From NCBI GenBank assembly GCA_016867975.1, contig VGIC01000009.1, positions 1 to 53,503 of the forward strand: a stretch of DNA of 53,503 nt, given 5' to 3'. This stretch comes from Betaproteobacteria bacterium. GTDB lineage: Bacteria; Pseudomonadota; Gammaproteobacteria; Burkholderiales; Methylophilaceae. Below, piece after piece: positions 1-8,734 of the stretch. The notes below the pieces were generated by a model. It saw nothing but the letters and a program-made list of their open reading frames with translations, was not told where the DNA came from and searched no databases. Positions within the stretch are counted from its first letter, which is position 1. Each line of letters opens with the position of its first letter. The position numbers and the translations under genes are program-made.

Positions 1-377
1 ATGATGAGCATGGCCGCGACATTGCGGCCTTCGCTCATTAGGATGTTGTATGTTCTGCAAGCGGCTGCGGTGGTCATGCACTCCAGTGTGATGCCTTGTT
101 CTATAAGAGGTTGATAGAGGTTGGGGTGTAAGAATCGATGTCCCTTCCCCGTTCCTAGTAACACCACCTCCGGTTTCAGTTTCATAATGGGCTCGAAGTC
201 ATGCGCTTTGAGGTTTTCAAGCACTAAGTGAGAGTTTGATGCAGGCCAATCTACTATCAATGAATTAGCCGTGACGATGACGTTGCAATGATGGCGTTGC
301 CGGTTAATTTCAATATAATCTTCATCATAGCCTGTAATCAGGTTTTGACCTTCGCTCTGTGTGAGGTGTAATTTCAT
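1..377 (-). CDS. Mth938-like (DUF498) domain protein, 3' end cut by window edge
   Basis: Reading leftward from an ATG at 377 gives about 125 codons beginning MKLHLTQSEGQNLI, with YDEDYIEINRQRH, a central LIVDWPAS and PEVVLLGTGKGHRF, then MTTAAACRTYNIL and MSEGRNVAAMLI before the frame leaves the window. The order of a short beta-rich N-terminus, a VLLGTG loop and a TxAACRTYNIL segment is that of the Mth938/NDUFAF3-like fold. The bacterial members have no settled function; the human relative NDUFAF3 is a complex I assembly factor. It is divergent from alaA with an 86-bp shared control region. The family call rests on remembered motifs, not on a search. Confidence 0.75.
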   Translation of the reverse strand, partial: MKLHLTQSEGQNLITGYDEDYIEINRQRHHCNVIVTANSLIVDWPASNSHLVLENLKAHDFEPIMKLKPEVVLLGTGKGHRFLHPNLYQPLIEQGITLECMTTAAACRTYNILMSEGRNVAAMLI

Positions 378-385
378 GCTTTACG

Positions 386-414
386 TTGATTGATATAGGC
401 TGAAAAGGTAAAAT
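386..414 (+). promoter_or_regulatory. Predicted sigma-70 promoter of alaA-hom
   Basis: TTGATT at 386-391 and TAAAAT at 409-414 are separated by exactly 17 bp, about 50 bp before the alaA ATG. The -10 lies in a short inverted repeat, GTAAA (408-412) and TTTAC (422-426), which could be an operator or chance. Predicted only from hexamers and spacing. Confidence 0.55.
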
Positions 415-463
415 AGCATACTTTACGGTCAAGCTAAACTGCTGGCATTTCAACAAAATTCTT

Positions 464-1696
464 ATGCAAAAAATACATAAATCAAACAAGCTCGCTAACG
501 TTTGCTACGATATTCGTGGCCCTGTGTTGCAGCGCGCCCGTCAAATGGAAGAAGAGGGGCAGCGTATCATCAAGCTGAATATCGGCAACCCCGCCGCATT
601 TGGTTTTGAGGTGCCTGAGGAGATTCAGCAGGATGTGATTCGCAATATGAGCAAAGCTGGTGGCTATACTGATAGCAAAGGTTTATTTGAGCCACGTAAA
701 GCTATTATGCACTACACGCAAAGTAAACATATTGCTGGGGTGACGGTAGATGACATCATCATCGGCAATGGCGTTTCTGAGCTGATTGTGATGGCGATGC
801 AGGGTTTGCTGAATAATGCTGATGAAGTGCTAGTGCCAATGCCAGATTATCCATTATGGACGGCAGCAGTCACTTTGGCAGGCGGTACTGCGCGGCATTA
901 CCTGTGTGATGAGGCAACTGGCTGGATGCCTGACCTGAAAGACATTGAATCTAAAATCACTGCTAATACGCGTGGAATCGTGGTGATCAATCCCAATAAT
1001 CCCACTGGAGCCCTTTATCCGCGTGAAATATTGGACGGCATTATTGGGATTGCGCGTCATCACGGTTTAGTGATTTTTGCTGATGAGATTTACGATAAGG
1101 TGCTGTATGACGGCAATGTGCATACTTCAATAGCTTCACTTGCCGATGATGTCTTGTTTGTGACATTTAACGGTTTATCGAAAAACTACCGCACCTGTGG
1201 CTATCGCGCTGGCTGGATGGTGCTGAGTGGTGAAAAGAAATGTGCCAAGGATTATATTGAAGGTCTCAATATGTTAGCCTCGATGCGCTTATGTGCCAAT
1301 GTGCCTGGGCAGTTGGCGATACAAACAGCCTTGGGCGGCTATCAAAGTATTGATGATTTGGTTGCACCTGAAGGGCGCTTGTGTAAGCAGCGAGATGTGG
1401 CCTATGAACTGCTGAATGCAATTCCAGGTGTTAGCTGTACCAAACCTCAGGCGGCAATGTATCTGTTCCCGAAACTGGATCCTGAAATGTATCCGATTAA
1501 AGATGATCAACAATTTATTTTGGATTTATTGTTGGAAGAGAAAGTGTTATTGGTGCAGGGGACCGGATTCAATTGGAAGACTCCAGATCATTTTCGCGTG
1601 GTGTTCTTACCCAATGTTGATGATCTGACTGAGGCGATTAAACGTATTGCTCGGTTCTTGGAGAATTATAGAAAAAAACATGGAGTAACAGCTTGA
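464..1696 (+). CDS. alaA: Glutamate-pyruvate aminotransferase AlaA
   Basis: A PLP-dependent class I/II aminotransferase of 410 residues that makes alanine from pyruvate and glutamate. The N-terminus LANVCYDIRGPVLQ, the body motifs LNIGNPAAFGF, GNGVSELIV, PMPDYPLWTAAV and INPNNPTGALY, and the PLP-lysine context NGLSKNYRTCGYR (Lys at about residue 240) match E. coli AlaA along the full length (about 405 residues). The last four bases overlap the start of hom (TTGA), so the two are probably translationally coupled. Alanine synthesis next to the threonine/methionine branch fits a common amino-acid operon. Confidence 0.93.
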   Translation: MQKIHKSNKLANVCYDIRGPVLQRARQMEEEGQRIIKLNIGNPAAFGFEVPEEIQQDVIRNMSKAGGYTDSKGLFEPRKAIMHYTQSKHIAGVTVDDIIIGNGVSELIVMAMQGLLNNADEVLVPMPDYPLWTAAVTLAGGTARHYLCDEATGWMPDLKDIESKITANTRGIVVINPNNPTGALYPREILDGIIGIARHHGLVIFADEIYDKVLYDGNVHTSIASLADDVLFVTFNGLSKNYRTCGYRAGWMVLSGEKKCAKDYIEGLNMLASMRLCANVPGQLAIQTALGGYQSIDDLVAPEGRLCKQRDVAYELLNAIPGVSCTKPQAAMYLFPKLDPEMYPIKDDQQFILDLLLEEKVLLVQGTGFNWKTPDHFRVVFLPNVDDLTEAIKRIARFLENYRKKHGVTA

Positions 1697-3021
1697 AACA
1701 GTCAGAAATTAAGGTCTTAAGTGTAGGCATATTGGGCTTAGGGACGGTAGGGGGCGGCACTTATACCGTGTTAAACCGTAATGCGAGTGAAATTACACGT
1801 CGTACGGGCGTGGCAATTAACGTTGTACAAGCCGCAGATAGGCATTTATCACATGCGGAAAGTGTGACGGGCAATGCGGCTATTCTGACTGATGACGCAT
1901 TTGCCGTGGTAAATAATCCCGCAGTGGATGTGGTGGTGGAATTGATTGGAGGCTACACTCTTAGTAAAGAGTTGGTGTTGAAAGCCATTGAGAACAAAAA
2001 ACATGTGGTCACGGCCAATAAAGCGTTAATTGCTTTGCATGGTAACGAGATTTTTGCGGCAGCCAAAGCGAATAATGTCATTGTGGCATTTGAGGCGGCG
2101 GTAGCGGGGGGCATCCCCATCATCAAGGCTTTGCGTGAAGGGTTGGGTGCCAACCGTATTGAGTGGGTGGCTGGTATCATCAATGGTACGACGAACTTTA
2201 TTCTGACAGAGATGCGTGATAAAGGTCTGGGTTATCAGGATGTGATTGGTGAGGCGCAACGTTTGGGGTATGCAGAAGCTGACCCGACCTTTGACGTGGA
2301 AGGCATTGATGCGGCGCATAAATTGACCATTATGTCCGCCATTGCCTTTGGCATGCCGATGAAATTCGAGCAGGCTTATACGGAAGGGATCACTAAACTA
2401 CAGCAGATCGATATCCAATATGCTGAAGAGTTGGGATATCGCGTCAAGTTGTTGGGAATTACTAAGCGGACAACACAAGGAGTTGAGTTGCGTGTTCACC
2501 CTACGCTGGTTCCGGAAAAGCGTTTGGTTGCCAATGTGAACGGTGCAATGAACGCTGTTGTGGTCAAAGGTGATGCGGTGGGTCCAACGCTTTACTACGG
2601 TGCCGGTGCCGGTGCAGAACCAACTGCCAGCGCAGTGGTGGCAGATTTAATGGATGTGGCGCGCTTGATGGATGCAAGCAGTGCGCAGCGTGTGCCTTAC
2701 CTCGCATTTCAGCCGGATCAAGTACAGGATTTACCTATCTTGCCCATGGATGAAGTACAAAGTGCTTACTACTTGCGTCTGCGGGCTAGTGACAAGCCGG
2801 GGGTGCTGGCTGATGTGACGAAGATACTGGGCGATCGCGGCATTTCTATTGATGCCATGATGCAAAAAGAGCCAGACGAGAACGAAACACAAGCCGATAT
2901 CGTGATTCTGACTCATGTCACAGTAGAGAGGAACATGAACGCAGCAATTACAGCAATCGAGGCACTAGAGGCGATTTCAGGCAAGGTCGTGCGTATTCGC
3001 ATGGAAGAGTTGGGGCGGTAA
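1693..3021 (+). CDS. hom: Homoserine dehydrogenase
   Basis: Catalyses NAD(P)H-dependent reduction of aspartate semialdehyde to homoserine, the branch to threonine and methionine. The 442-residue protein has an N-terminal nucleotide-binding loop GILGLGTVGGGTY, the substrate domain with AAVAGGIPIIKALREGL and GIINGTTNFILT, and a C-terminal ACT domain from about residue 350 (ASDKPGVLADVTKIL) typical of the monofunctional, feedback-sensitive form. The start is a TTG at 1693 that overlaps the alaA stop, with GGAG seven bases upstream. thrC follows but is separated by a repeat element; no thrB lies in the gap, so homoserine kinase is encoded elsewhere. Confidence 0.95.
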   Translation: MKQSEIKVLSVGILGLGTVGGGTYTVLNRNASEITRRTGVAINVVQAADRHLSHAESVTGNAAILTDDAFAVVNNPAVDVVVELIGGYTLSKELVLKAIENKKHVVTANKALIALHGNEIFAAAKANNVIVAFEAAVAGGIPIIKALREGLGANRIEWVAGIINGTTNFILTEMRDKGLGYQDVIGEAQRLGYAEADPTFDVEGIDAAHKLTIMSAIAFGMPMKFEQAYTEGITKLQQIDIQYAEELGYRVKLLGITKRTTQGVELRVHPTLVPEKRLVANVNGAMNAVVVKGDAVGPTLYYGAGAGAEPTASAVVADLMDVARLMDASSAQRVPYLAFQPDQVQDLPILPMDEVQSAYYLRLRASDKPGVLADVTKILGDRGISIDAMMQKEPDENETQADIVILTHVTVERNMNAAITAIEALEAISGKVVRIRMEELGR

Positions 3022-3041
3022 AAAATCGTCATTCCAGCGCA

Positions 3042-3079
3042 GTGGTTTAAGCAGGCAATCAGCGAAGCTGATGCTCGCA
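3042..3079 (+). repeat. 38-bp palindromic repeat, copy 1
   Basis: This stretch matches the reverse complement of 18259-18296 at 37 of 38 positions (the one difference is G/A at 3051). It contains the hairpin ATCAGC-GAA-GCTGAT. Here it has replaced the 5' part of the GIY-YIG gene of element A, so it inserted after, or recombined with, that element. Confidence 0.8.
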
Positions 3080-3080
3080 T

Positions 3081-3299
3081 GATTTAATTAAACGGATTTG
3101 GCAACATAAACATGATTGGGTTGAAGAATTTACTAAGCGGTATTTAGTGCATAGTTTGGTCTATTATGAAATCCACGAAACAATGGAGTCTGCGATTGCC
3201 AGAGAGAAAAGTATTAAAGCTTAGAAACGTTCCTGGAAGATTGAATTAATAGAGAAAAGCAATTTAGAGTGGAGTGATTTATATCACGCTTTGTTGTAA
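3081..3299 (+). pseudogene. GIY-YIG endonuclease remnant (copy A)
   Basis: The frame from 3081 reads DLIKRIWQHKHDWVEEF, then EIHETMESAIAREKSIKA, a TAG, and KRSWKIELIEKSN...DLYHALL to a TAA at 3297. It aligns without indels to the GIY-YIG gene at 8735-9066: the catalytic Arg region (LIKRIWQHK), the Glu helix (HETMESAI-REK) and the C-terminal tail are present. The GIY...YIG start of the domain is missing because another repeat adjoins the frame, and the tryptophan codon of the KFWKR segment has become TAG. It is therefore not expected to give an active enzyme. Confidence 0.8.
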
Positions 3300-3344
3300 C
3301 TGGATTCCAGCTTGCGCTGGAATGACGGATGTTTGAGAGATTTT

Positions 3345-4772
3345 ATGAAATACATTTCCACGCGCGGGCAATCTCCCGCATTAAGTTTTAGTCAGATTTT
3401 ACTGGGCGGTCTTGCGCCGGATGGTGGTTTGTATCTGCCAGAAACCTATCCTCAGATTAGCGATGCCGATTTGACTACCATGCGCGGCATGAGCTATGCC
3501 GAGCTTGCCTACGCCATTCTTTCACGCTTTGTGGATGATATTCCTGCGGATGATTTGAGAGCCATCATCAATGAAACTTATTGTGCGGATGTCTATGCGT
3601 ATACGCGTCAAGAGCAAAATGCTGCGGATATCACGCCTATACTGCAACTGGAAGACAATCTGTATTTGTTGAGCTTATCCAATGGGCCTACGCTGGCATT
3701 TAAAGATATGGCCATGCAGTTGTTGGGCAATTTGTTTGAGTACGTACTGACCAAGGAAGGAAAAACGACTAATATCCTTGGTGCAACTTCTGGCGATACT
3801 GGCTCGGCTGCTGAATACGCGATGCGTGGCAAAAAAGGCATCCGCGTATTCATGCTATCCCCACATAAGAAAATGAGCCGTTTTCAGACTGCGCAGATGT
3901 TCAGCTTGCAGGATGAGAACATCTACAACATTGCGGTGAATGGTGTGTTTGATGATTGTCAGGACATGGTGAAAGCCGTGTCTAATGATGCGGCCTTTAA
4001 AGCGCAGTACAAGATTGGCGCAGTGAACTCTATCAACTGGGGACGCATTGTTGCTCAAGTGGTGTATTACTTCAAAGGGTACTTGGCGGTTACACAGAAT
4101 AATGCGCAGAAAGTCAGCTTCTCTGTGCCGTCAGGCAACTTTGGTAATGTCTGCGCAGGCCATATTGCGCGCATGATGGGCTTGCCGATTGACAAGCTGA
4201 TTGTCGCGACGAATGAGAATGATGTGCTGGATGAGTTTTTTAAAACCGGTGTTTACAGTCCGCGTAGTTCAGAGAAAACCTACCACACCTCAAGTCCTTC
4301 CATGGATATCAGCAAAGCTTCCAATTTTGAGCGCTTTGTGTTTGATTTGGTCGGTCGTGACAGCGAAAAAACCCGAACTTTGTGGAGCAAGGTAGATAAC
4401 GGCAACAGCTTTGATTTAAAAGCAGATGGCTATTTTGAAAAAATTGCCGATTATGGATTTGTCTCCGGCAGCAGTAGCCATGCTAGTCGCATGCAGACCA
4501 TACGTGAAGCGCAAGCCAAATATCATGTGGTGATTGATACACACACCGCCGATGGACTGAAAGTCGCTTGGGCTTATTTTGACAAACAAACTCCCATGGT
4601 CGTGCTGGAAACCGCACTGCCAGCCAAGTTTGAAGAGGCTATTATTGAATCGTTGGGTCATGCACCAGAGCGTCCATCTGTATTAAATGGCATCGAGAAC
4701 TTGCCACAGAGATTTACGGTGATGGAAGCTAGTGCCGAGGCGATTAAGGCTTTTATTGTAGAAAACACATAA
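3345..4772 (+). CDS. thrC: Threonine synthase
   Basis: Converts O-phosphohomoserine to threonine with PLP. The ATG at 3345 gives 475 residues beginning MKYISTRGQSPALSF, the normal start for the long threonine synthase class; longer in-frame starts lie inside the adjacent repeat. PLP lysine is in GPTLAFKDMAMQL (about residue 120). GATSGDTGSAAEYAMRG and SVPSGNFGNVCAGH are the phosphate/cofactor loops. Completes the threonine branch begun by hom. The upstream leader is the palindromic end of element A, so the normal hom-thrC junction has been rebuilt by an insertion. Confidence 0.94.
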   Translation: MKYISTRGQSPALSFSQILLGGLAPDGGLYLPETYPQISDADLTTMRGMSYAELAYAILSRFVDDIPADDLRAIINETYCADVYAYTRQEQNAADITPILQLEDNLYLLSLSNGPTLAFKDMAMQLLGNLFEYVLTKEGKTTNILGATSGDTGSAAEYAMRGKKGIRVFMLSPHKKMSRFQTAQMFSLQDENIYNIAVNGVFDDCQDMVKAVSNDAAFKAQYKIGAVNSINWGRIVAQVVYYFKGYLAVTQNNAQKVSFSVPSGNFGNVCAGHIARMMGLPIDKLIVATNENDVLDEFFKTGVYSPRSSEKTYHTSSPSMDISKASNFERFVFDLVGRDSEKTRTLWSKVDNGNSFDLKADGYFEKIADYGFVSGSSSHASRMQTIREAQAKYHVVIDTHTADGLKVAWAYFDKQTPMVVLETALPAKFEEAIIESLGHAPERPSVLNGIENLPQRFTVMEASAEAIKAFIVENT

Positions 4773-4775
4773 TGT

Positions 4776-4925
4776 TGTCATTCTGGCATGCCAGTTCTTG
4801 AGAAAAATCTCTAAAATATTGGCACTGGTTATGGAAAATTCGAATCATTGAACAGTTCAACCCTGATTGGAAAGATTTATACGATGAACTTACTTGACTG
4901 GATTCTGGCCTTCGCCAGAATGACA
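4776..4925 (+). mobile_element. REP-bounded GIY-YIG element, copy B (internal deletion)
   Basis: The ends TGTCATTCTGGC (4776-4787) and GCCAGAATGACA (4914-4925) are perfect 12-bp inverted repeats of the same type as in copies A and C. The right end forms the hairpin ATTCTGGC-CTTC-GCCAGAAT. Only about 150 bp remain, with the last 31 codons of the GIY-YIG gene. The element begins right after the thrC stop and ends eight bases before the thyA ATG, so it makes up the whole thrC-thyA gap. Confidence 0.72.
4802..4897 (+). pseudogene. GIY-YIG endonuclease C-terminal remnant (copy B)
   Basis: The frame reads EKSLKYWHWLWKIRIIEQ then FNPDWKDLYDELT and a TGA at 4895. This is nearly identical to the C-terminus of the copy at 8735-9066 (EKALKFWKRVWKIRLIEQ, FNPNWQDLYTEIL). 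The whole nuclease core is deleted, so this is a fossil. Confidence 0.75.
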
Positions 4926-4933
4926 CCTACACT

Positions 4934-5728
4934 ATGAAACAATACCACGACCTTTTGAACCATGTATCACAGCATGGCCATAAAAAAGAAGACCGTACCG
5001 GTACAGGCACACTTTCCGTATTTGGTTATCAGATGCGCTTTAATCTGGCAGAGGGATTTCCGCTGCTGACAACCAAGAAAGTGCATCTTAAGTCGATTAT
5101 TCATGAGTTGTTGTGGTTCTTGCAAGGCAGTACGAATATTAAATACCTGAAAGACAATGGTGTCAGCATTTGGGATGAATGGGCGGATACGCAGGGGAAT
5201 CTTGGACCTGTTTATGGTTATCAATGGCGCAATTGGCCCAAGCCAGATGGCACGCACATCGACCAGATCACACAGGCGGTCAATGCGATTAAAAAGAACC
5301 CAGACTCGCGCCGATTGATTGTTTCAGCGTGGAATGTGGCAGATGTAGATCAGATGAAACTGCCGCCATGTCATGCATTCTTCCAGTTTTACGTGGCGGA
5401 TGGTCGACTGAGCTGTCAGCTCTATCAGCGCAGTGCCGATATCTTTTTGGGCGTGCCCTTCAATATCGCGTCCTATGCGCTGTTAACCATGATGGTTGCG
5501 CAGGTTTGTCATTTAAAACTGGGTGACTTTGTGCATACATTGGGTGATGCGCATATCTATCTCAATCATCTGGAGCAGGTGAACGAGCAATTGTCACGCA
5601 GTCCGCGTGCATTGCCAACCATGCATATCAATCCGGACGTGAGTGATATCTTCAGTTTTAAATATGAAGACTTTACGCTTGAGAACTACGACCCGCATCC
5701 AGCGATTAAAGCACCTGTGGCAGTTTAA
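4934..5728 (+). CDS. thyA: Thymidylate synthase
   Basis: Makes dTMP from dUMP with methylene-tetrahydrofolate. The 264-residue length equals the E. coli enzyme. Folate/dUMP motifs are visible: [16 protein letters not shown], the catalytic cysteine in [12 protein letters not shown] (Cys146), and [17 protein letters not shown]. The C-terminal APVAV closes the active site as in the family. folA, which regenerates tetrahydrofolate, follows after a 235-bp repeat element. No clear Shine-Dalgarno is present, because the eight bases before the ATG follow directly on the end of element B. Confidence 0.97.
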   Translation: MKQYHDLLNHVSQHGHKKEDRTGTGTLSVFGYQMRFNLAEGFPLLTTKKVHLKSIIHELLWFLQGSTNIKYLKDNGVSIWDEWADTQGNLGPVYGYQWRNWPKPDGTHIDQITQAVNAIKKNPDSRRLIVSAWNVADVDQMKLPPCHAFFQFYVADGRLSCQLYQRSADIFLGVPFNIASYALLTMMVAQVCHLKLGDFVHTLGDAHIYLNHLEQVNEQLSRSPRALPTMHINPDVSDIFSFKYEDFTLENYDPHPAIKAPVAV

Positions 5729-5963
5729 TCCTAAAAACCACAGTTAATCGCTTGATTACTCTATAAGCACTTATGAATATTAATCATTTTTGTTTTAACC
5801 CAACTCACTTAATGGGTGAGAGCGCTTTCACGTCGATTACACGGTTTTTGAGATGTCTGGCGGCGTTACTCTTCGTTGCAGGGGGCAGCCATGCTGCCTC
5901 ATCGTGCCTTGCCGTACACCCCAAAAACCGCATACCCAACGTGTTTAACTACGGTTTCTAGGA
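5729..5963 (+). mobile_element. ~235-bp TIR element, copy 1 (MITE-like)
   Basis: The left end TCCTAAAAACCACAGTTAA (5729-5747) and right end TTAACTACGGTTTCTAGGA (5945-5963) are inverted repeats with 16 of 19 matches. The interior aligns along its length with 30940-31169: shared landmarks are CTATAAGC, ACTCA-TTAATGGGTGA / ATCCAATGGGTGA, GCGCTTTCAC, ATGTCTGGCG, CTTCGTTGCAGGGG and CCGCATACxCAACGTGTTT. No intact reading frame is conserved between the copies. It starts directly after the thyA TAA and ends two bases before the folA ATG. Confidence 0.7.
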
Positions 5964-5965
5964 TA

Positions 5966-6448
5966 ATGCAGAATCTCTCTGTTATAGTCGCGGTCGCAAA
6001 TAATAACGTGATTGGCCTAGATAACACCTTACCTTGGCATTTGCCTGAAGATTTAAAGCGTTTCCGTGCATTAACGACAGGGCACCACATCATTATGGGC
6101 CGTAAGACCTATGAATCTCTCAGGCGCCTGTTGCCCGGGCGCACGACGGTGATTGTGACGCGCAACCCACAATACAAAATCGAAGGTGCTTTGATCGCAC
6201 ATTCATTAGAGGCGGCCATGGCATTGTGCCGCAATGATGATGAAGCCTTTTTAATTGGCGGTGCCGAACTTTATCAGCATGGGCTTGATCTCGCTAATAA
6301 ACTCTATATGACTGAAATTGCGATTGAGGTGAAGGGAGATGCACATTTCCCTGCGCTAGATATGAGTCAATGGCAGGAATCTGCCCGTGAGGCGCATGTG
6401 TCTGAAAAAGGGCTGGAGTTTGGCTATGTGACCTATGTGCGTAAATAG
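5966..6448 (+). CDS. folA: Dihydrofolate reductase
   Basis: Reduces dihydrofolate to tetrahydrofolate, closing the cycle driven by ThyA. Starting at 5966 the protein is 160 residues, the family norm; an upstream start at 5876 would only add residues translated from the repeat. Visible motifs are NNVIGLDNTLPWHLPEDLK (substrate acid in the LPEDLK helix), HIIMGRKTYESL and FLIGGAELYQ (NADPH loop). The only ribosome-binding candidate, AGGA at 5960-5963, is the last bases of the repeat and lies just two bases from the ATG, which is unusually close. Confidence 0.95.
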   Translation: MQNLSVIVAVANNNVIGLDNTLPWHLPEDLKRFRALTTGHHIIMGRKTYESLRRLLPGRTTVIVTRNPQYKIEGALIAHSLEAAMALCRNDDEAFLIGGAELYQHGLDLANKLYMTEIAIEVKGDAHFPALDMSQWQESAREAHVSEKGLEFGYVTYVRK

Positions 6449-6482
6449 TGAGTAAATAGCACATCTGTCACGTAGCCTGTAT

Positions 6483-8726
6483 TTATTCCTGCGCTACACA
6501 GTCCACGTAATACACCGCCTTGCCATCCACCACTTGTTTGACTAAGCCGTGGTTATCTGTTTCAAACCCGGGGAATTTCTCGTTGAATTCACGCGCAAAT
6601 TTCAGATAATTCACAATCACTTTGTTGAACTGCTCACCCGGAATTAACAATGGAATGCCAGGTGGGTAGGGAGTCAGCAGCACTGCCGTGACGCGGCCTT
6701 CTAGATCATCAATAGGCACACGGTCGATCTTGCGGTGCGCCATCTTGGCAAATGCATCGGTTGGCTTCATGGCAGGCACCATGTCTGATAGGTACATCTC
6801 GGTAGTCAGCCTTGCAACATCGTTGGCTTTGTAAACCTGATGAATTTGTGTGCATAGATCTTTTAGACCTACACGCTCATAACGAGGGTGTTTCTGCACA
6901 AATTCCGGCAAAATTTTCCATAGCGGCTGATTTTTATCGTAGTCATCTTTGAATTGCTGTAAAGCGGCCACCATGGTGTTCCAGCGACCTTTGGTGATGC
7001 CGATGGTGAACATGATGAAGAACGAGTATAAGCCAGTCTTTTCAACGATCACACCATGTTCAGCCAAGTATTTAGTGACGATGGCTGCCGGAATACCAAA
7101 CTCATCTGAGAAGTCTCCGTGAATATCCAAACCTGGGGTGATGATGGTCGCCTTAATCGGATCCAGCATATTGAAACCTTCAGCCAGATTGCCGAAACCA
7201 TGCCATTTTTCATTGGCTTTTAGCATCCATGATTCACGTTCTTCAATGCCTTCTTCTGACAGGTCGTTTGGTCCCCAAACCTTGAACCACCAGTCAGCAC
7301 CCCATTCCTCGTCCACCTTGCGCATGGCGCGGCGGAAGTCCAAAGCCTCCATAATGGATTCTTCAACCAGTGCAGTACCACCAGGGGCTTCCATCATTGC
7401 TGCTGCAACGTCACAGCTGGCAATAATCGAATATTGCGGGCTGGTAGAGGTGTGCATCAGGTAGGCTTCATTGAACATATCACGATCAAGGTTGTTTTGC
7501 TCGGCATCCTGCACCAGAATCTGTGAAGCCTGACTTAAGCCGGCAAGCAGTTTGTGGGTGGATTGCGTAGAGAACACCATGCTTTCCTTACAGCGCGGCC
7601 GATCTGCACCAATGGCATGATAATCACCGTAGAAATCATGGAACGTTGCATGCGGTAGCCATGCTTCGTCGAAGTGCAGGGTGTCAATCTTGCCATCGAG
7701 CATCTCTTTGATTTCTTCTACGTTATACAGCACGCCGTCATAAGTGGATTGCGTGATGGTGAGTACGCGTGGTTTGGCATTTTTGTCTGTAGCGAATGGA
7801 TTGCGCTCGATTTTTTTCTGAATGTTCTCCCATGAGAACTCTGACTTGGGAATTGGGCCGATGATGCCGAAGTGGTTACGTGTCGGCATCAAAAATACGG
7901 GGATTGCACCTGTCATGATAATCGAGTGAAGTACTGATTTATGGCAGTTGCGGTCAACGACGACGATATCACCTGGTGCAACAGTAGAGTTCCAGACGAT
8001 CTTGTTTGAGGTCGAAGTGCCGTTGGTTACAAAATACAAATGATCACAGTTATAGATGCGAGCAGCATTGCGTTCAGAAGCTGCGACTGGACCGGTATGG
8101 TCCAGTAATTGTCCGAGCTCATCCACCGCATTGCAGACGTCAGCACGCAACATGTTCTCACCAAAGAACTGATGAAACATTTGTCCGACAGGCGATTTTA
8201 AGAACGCCACGCCGCCCGAGTGTCCTGGGCAATGCCATGAATATGAGCCATCTGCAGCATAATGGGTCAGTGCTTTGAAGAATGGAGGCGGGAGGCTGTC
8301 TAGATAGGTCCGTGCCTCTCGAATAATCAGTCGTGCCACGAATTCCGGTGTATCCTCGTTCATGTGAATGAACCCGTGTAACTCACGCAATACATCGTTA
8401 GGAATGTGGCGTGAGGTGCGAGTTTCGCCATGTAAGAAAATTGGAATTTCCTCATTGCGGTGACGAATTTCAGCCACAAACTTTCTTAATTGCTCAATCG
8501 CTTCAGGGTTTTCTTCAATGAACTCTTCATCGTCTATGGAGAGAATAAACGCGGAAGCGCGGCTTTGCTGTTGTGCAAAGGAGGTTAGGTCGCCGTAGCT
8601 GGTAACTCCCAGTACCTCTATGCCCTCATCTTCAATCGCTTTAGCGAGTACACGTATGCCTAGGCCAGAAGAATTTTCTGAGCGAAAGTCTTCGTCGATG
8701 ATGACGACGGGAAATCTAAATTTCAT
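6483..8726 (-). CDS. Orn/Lys/Arg decarboxylase, AdiA-like (747 aa)
   Basis: A large fold-type I PLP decarboxylase with three parts: a receiver-like wing domain (about 1-135), the PLP domain and a C-terminal domain. Key segments are SWHCPGHSGGVAFLKSP, NGTSTSNKIVW, DRNCHKSVLHS, LHFDEAWLPHATFHDFYGD and the PLP lysine in STQSTHKLLAGLSQ (Lys392). YPPGIPLLIPGE is the late signature. Length and order match biodegradative arginine decarboxylase more than lysine decarboxylase, but the substrate cannot be settled by eye; polyamine or acid-stress roles are both possible. Convergent with folA, 34 bp apart, with no terminator seen. Confidence 0.88.
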   Translation of the reverse strand: MKFRFPVVIIDEDFRSENSSGLGIRVLAKAIEDEGIEVLGVTSYGDLTSFAQQQSRASAFILSIDDEEFIEENPEAIEQLRKFVAEIRHRNEEIPIFLHGETRTSRHIPNDVLRELHGFIHMNEDTPEFVARLIIREARTYLDSLPPPFFKALTHYAADGSYSWHCPGHSGGVAFLKSPVGQMFHQFFGENMLRADVCNAVDELGQLLDHTGPVAASERNAARIYNCDHLYFVTNGTSTSNKIVWNSTVAPGDIVVVDRNCHKSVLHSIIMTGAIPVFLMPTRNHFGIIGPIPKSEFSWENIQKKIERNPFATDKNAKPRVLTITQSTYDGVLYNVEEIKEMLDGKIDTLHFDEAWLPHATFHDFYGDYHAIGADRPRCKESMVFSTQSTHKLLAGLSQASQILVQDAEQNNLDRDMFNEAYLMHTSTSPQYSIIASCDVAAAMMEAPGGTALVEESIMEALDFRRAMRKVDEEWGADWWFKVWGPNDLSEEGIEERESWMLKANEKWHGFGNLAEGFNMLDPIKATIITPGLDIHGDFSDEFGIPAAIVTKYLAEHGVIVEKTGLYSFFIMFTIGITKGRWNTMVAALQQFKDDYDKNQPLWKILPEFVQKHPRYERVGLKDLCTQIHQVYKANDVARLTTEMYLSDMVPAMKPTDAFAKMAHRKIDRVPIDDLEGRVTAVLLTPYPPGIPLLIPGEQFNKVIVNYLKFAREFNEKFPGFETDNHGLVKQVVDGKAVYYVDCVAQE

Positions 8727-8734
8727 AGTAACCT

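Larger units (their letters stand above)
3027..3327 (+). mobile_element. REP-bounded GIY-YIG element, copy A (degraded)
   Basis: The left end CGTCATTCCAGCGC (3027-3040) and the right end GCGCTGGAATGACG (3314-3327) are perfect 14-bp inverted repeats. The right end is itself a hairpin (ATTCCAGC, 4-base loop, GCTGGAAT, from 3303). Between them lies a decayed GIY-YIG endonuclease gene in + orientation, and a 38-bp repeat of another family is inserted directly inside the left end. The same end sequences and gene recur at 4776-4925 and 8753-9107. It fills the whole gap between hom and thrC and ends 17 bases before the thrC ATG. Confidence 0.75.

Noticed and set aside
5773-5961. 62-codon frame in the thyA-folA gap
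   Set aside because: It lies in the repeat element and the frame is not conserved in the second copy at 30940-31169.
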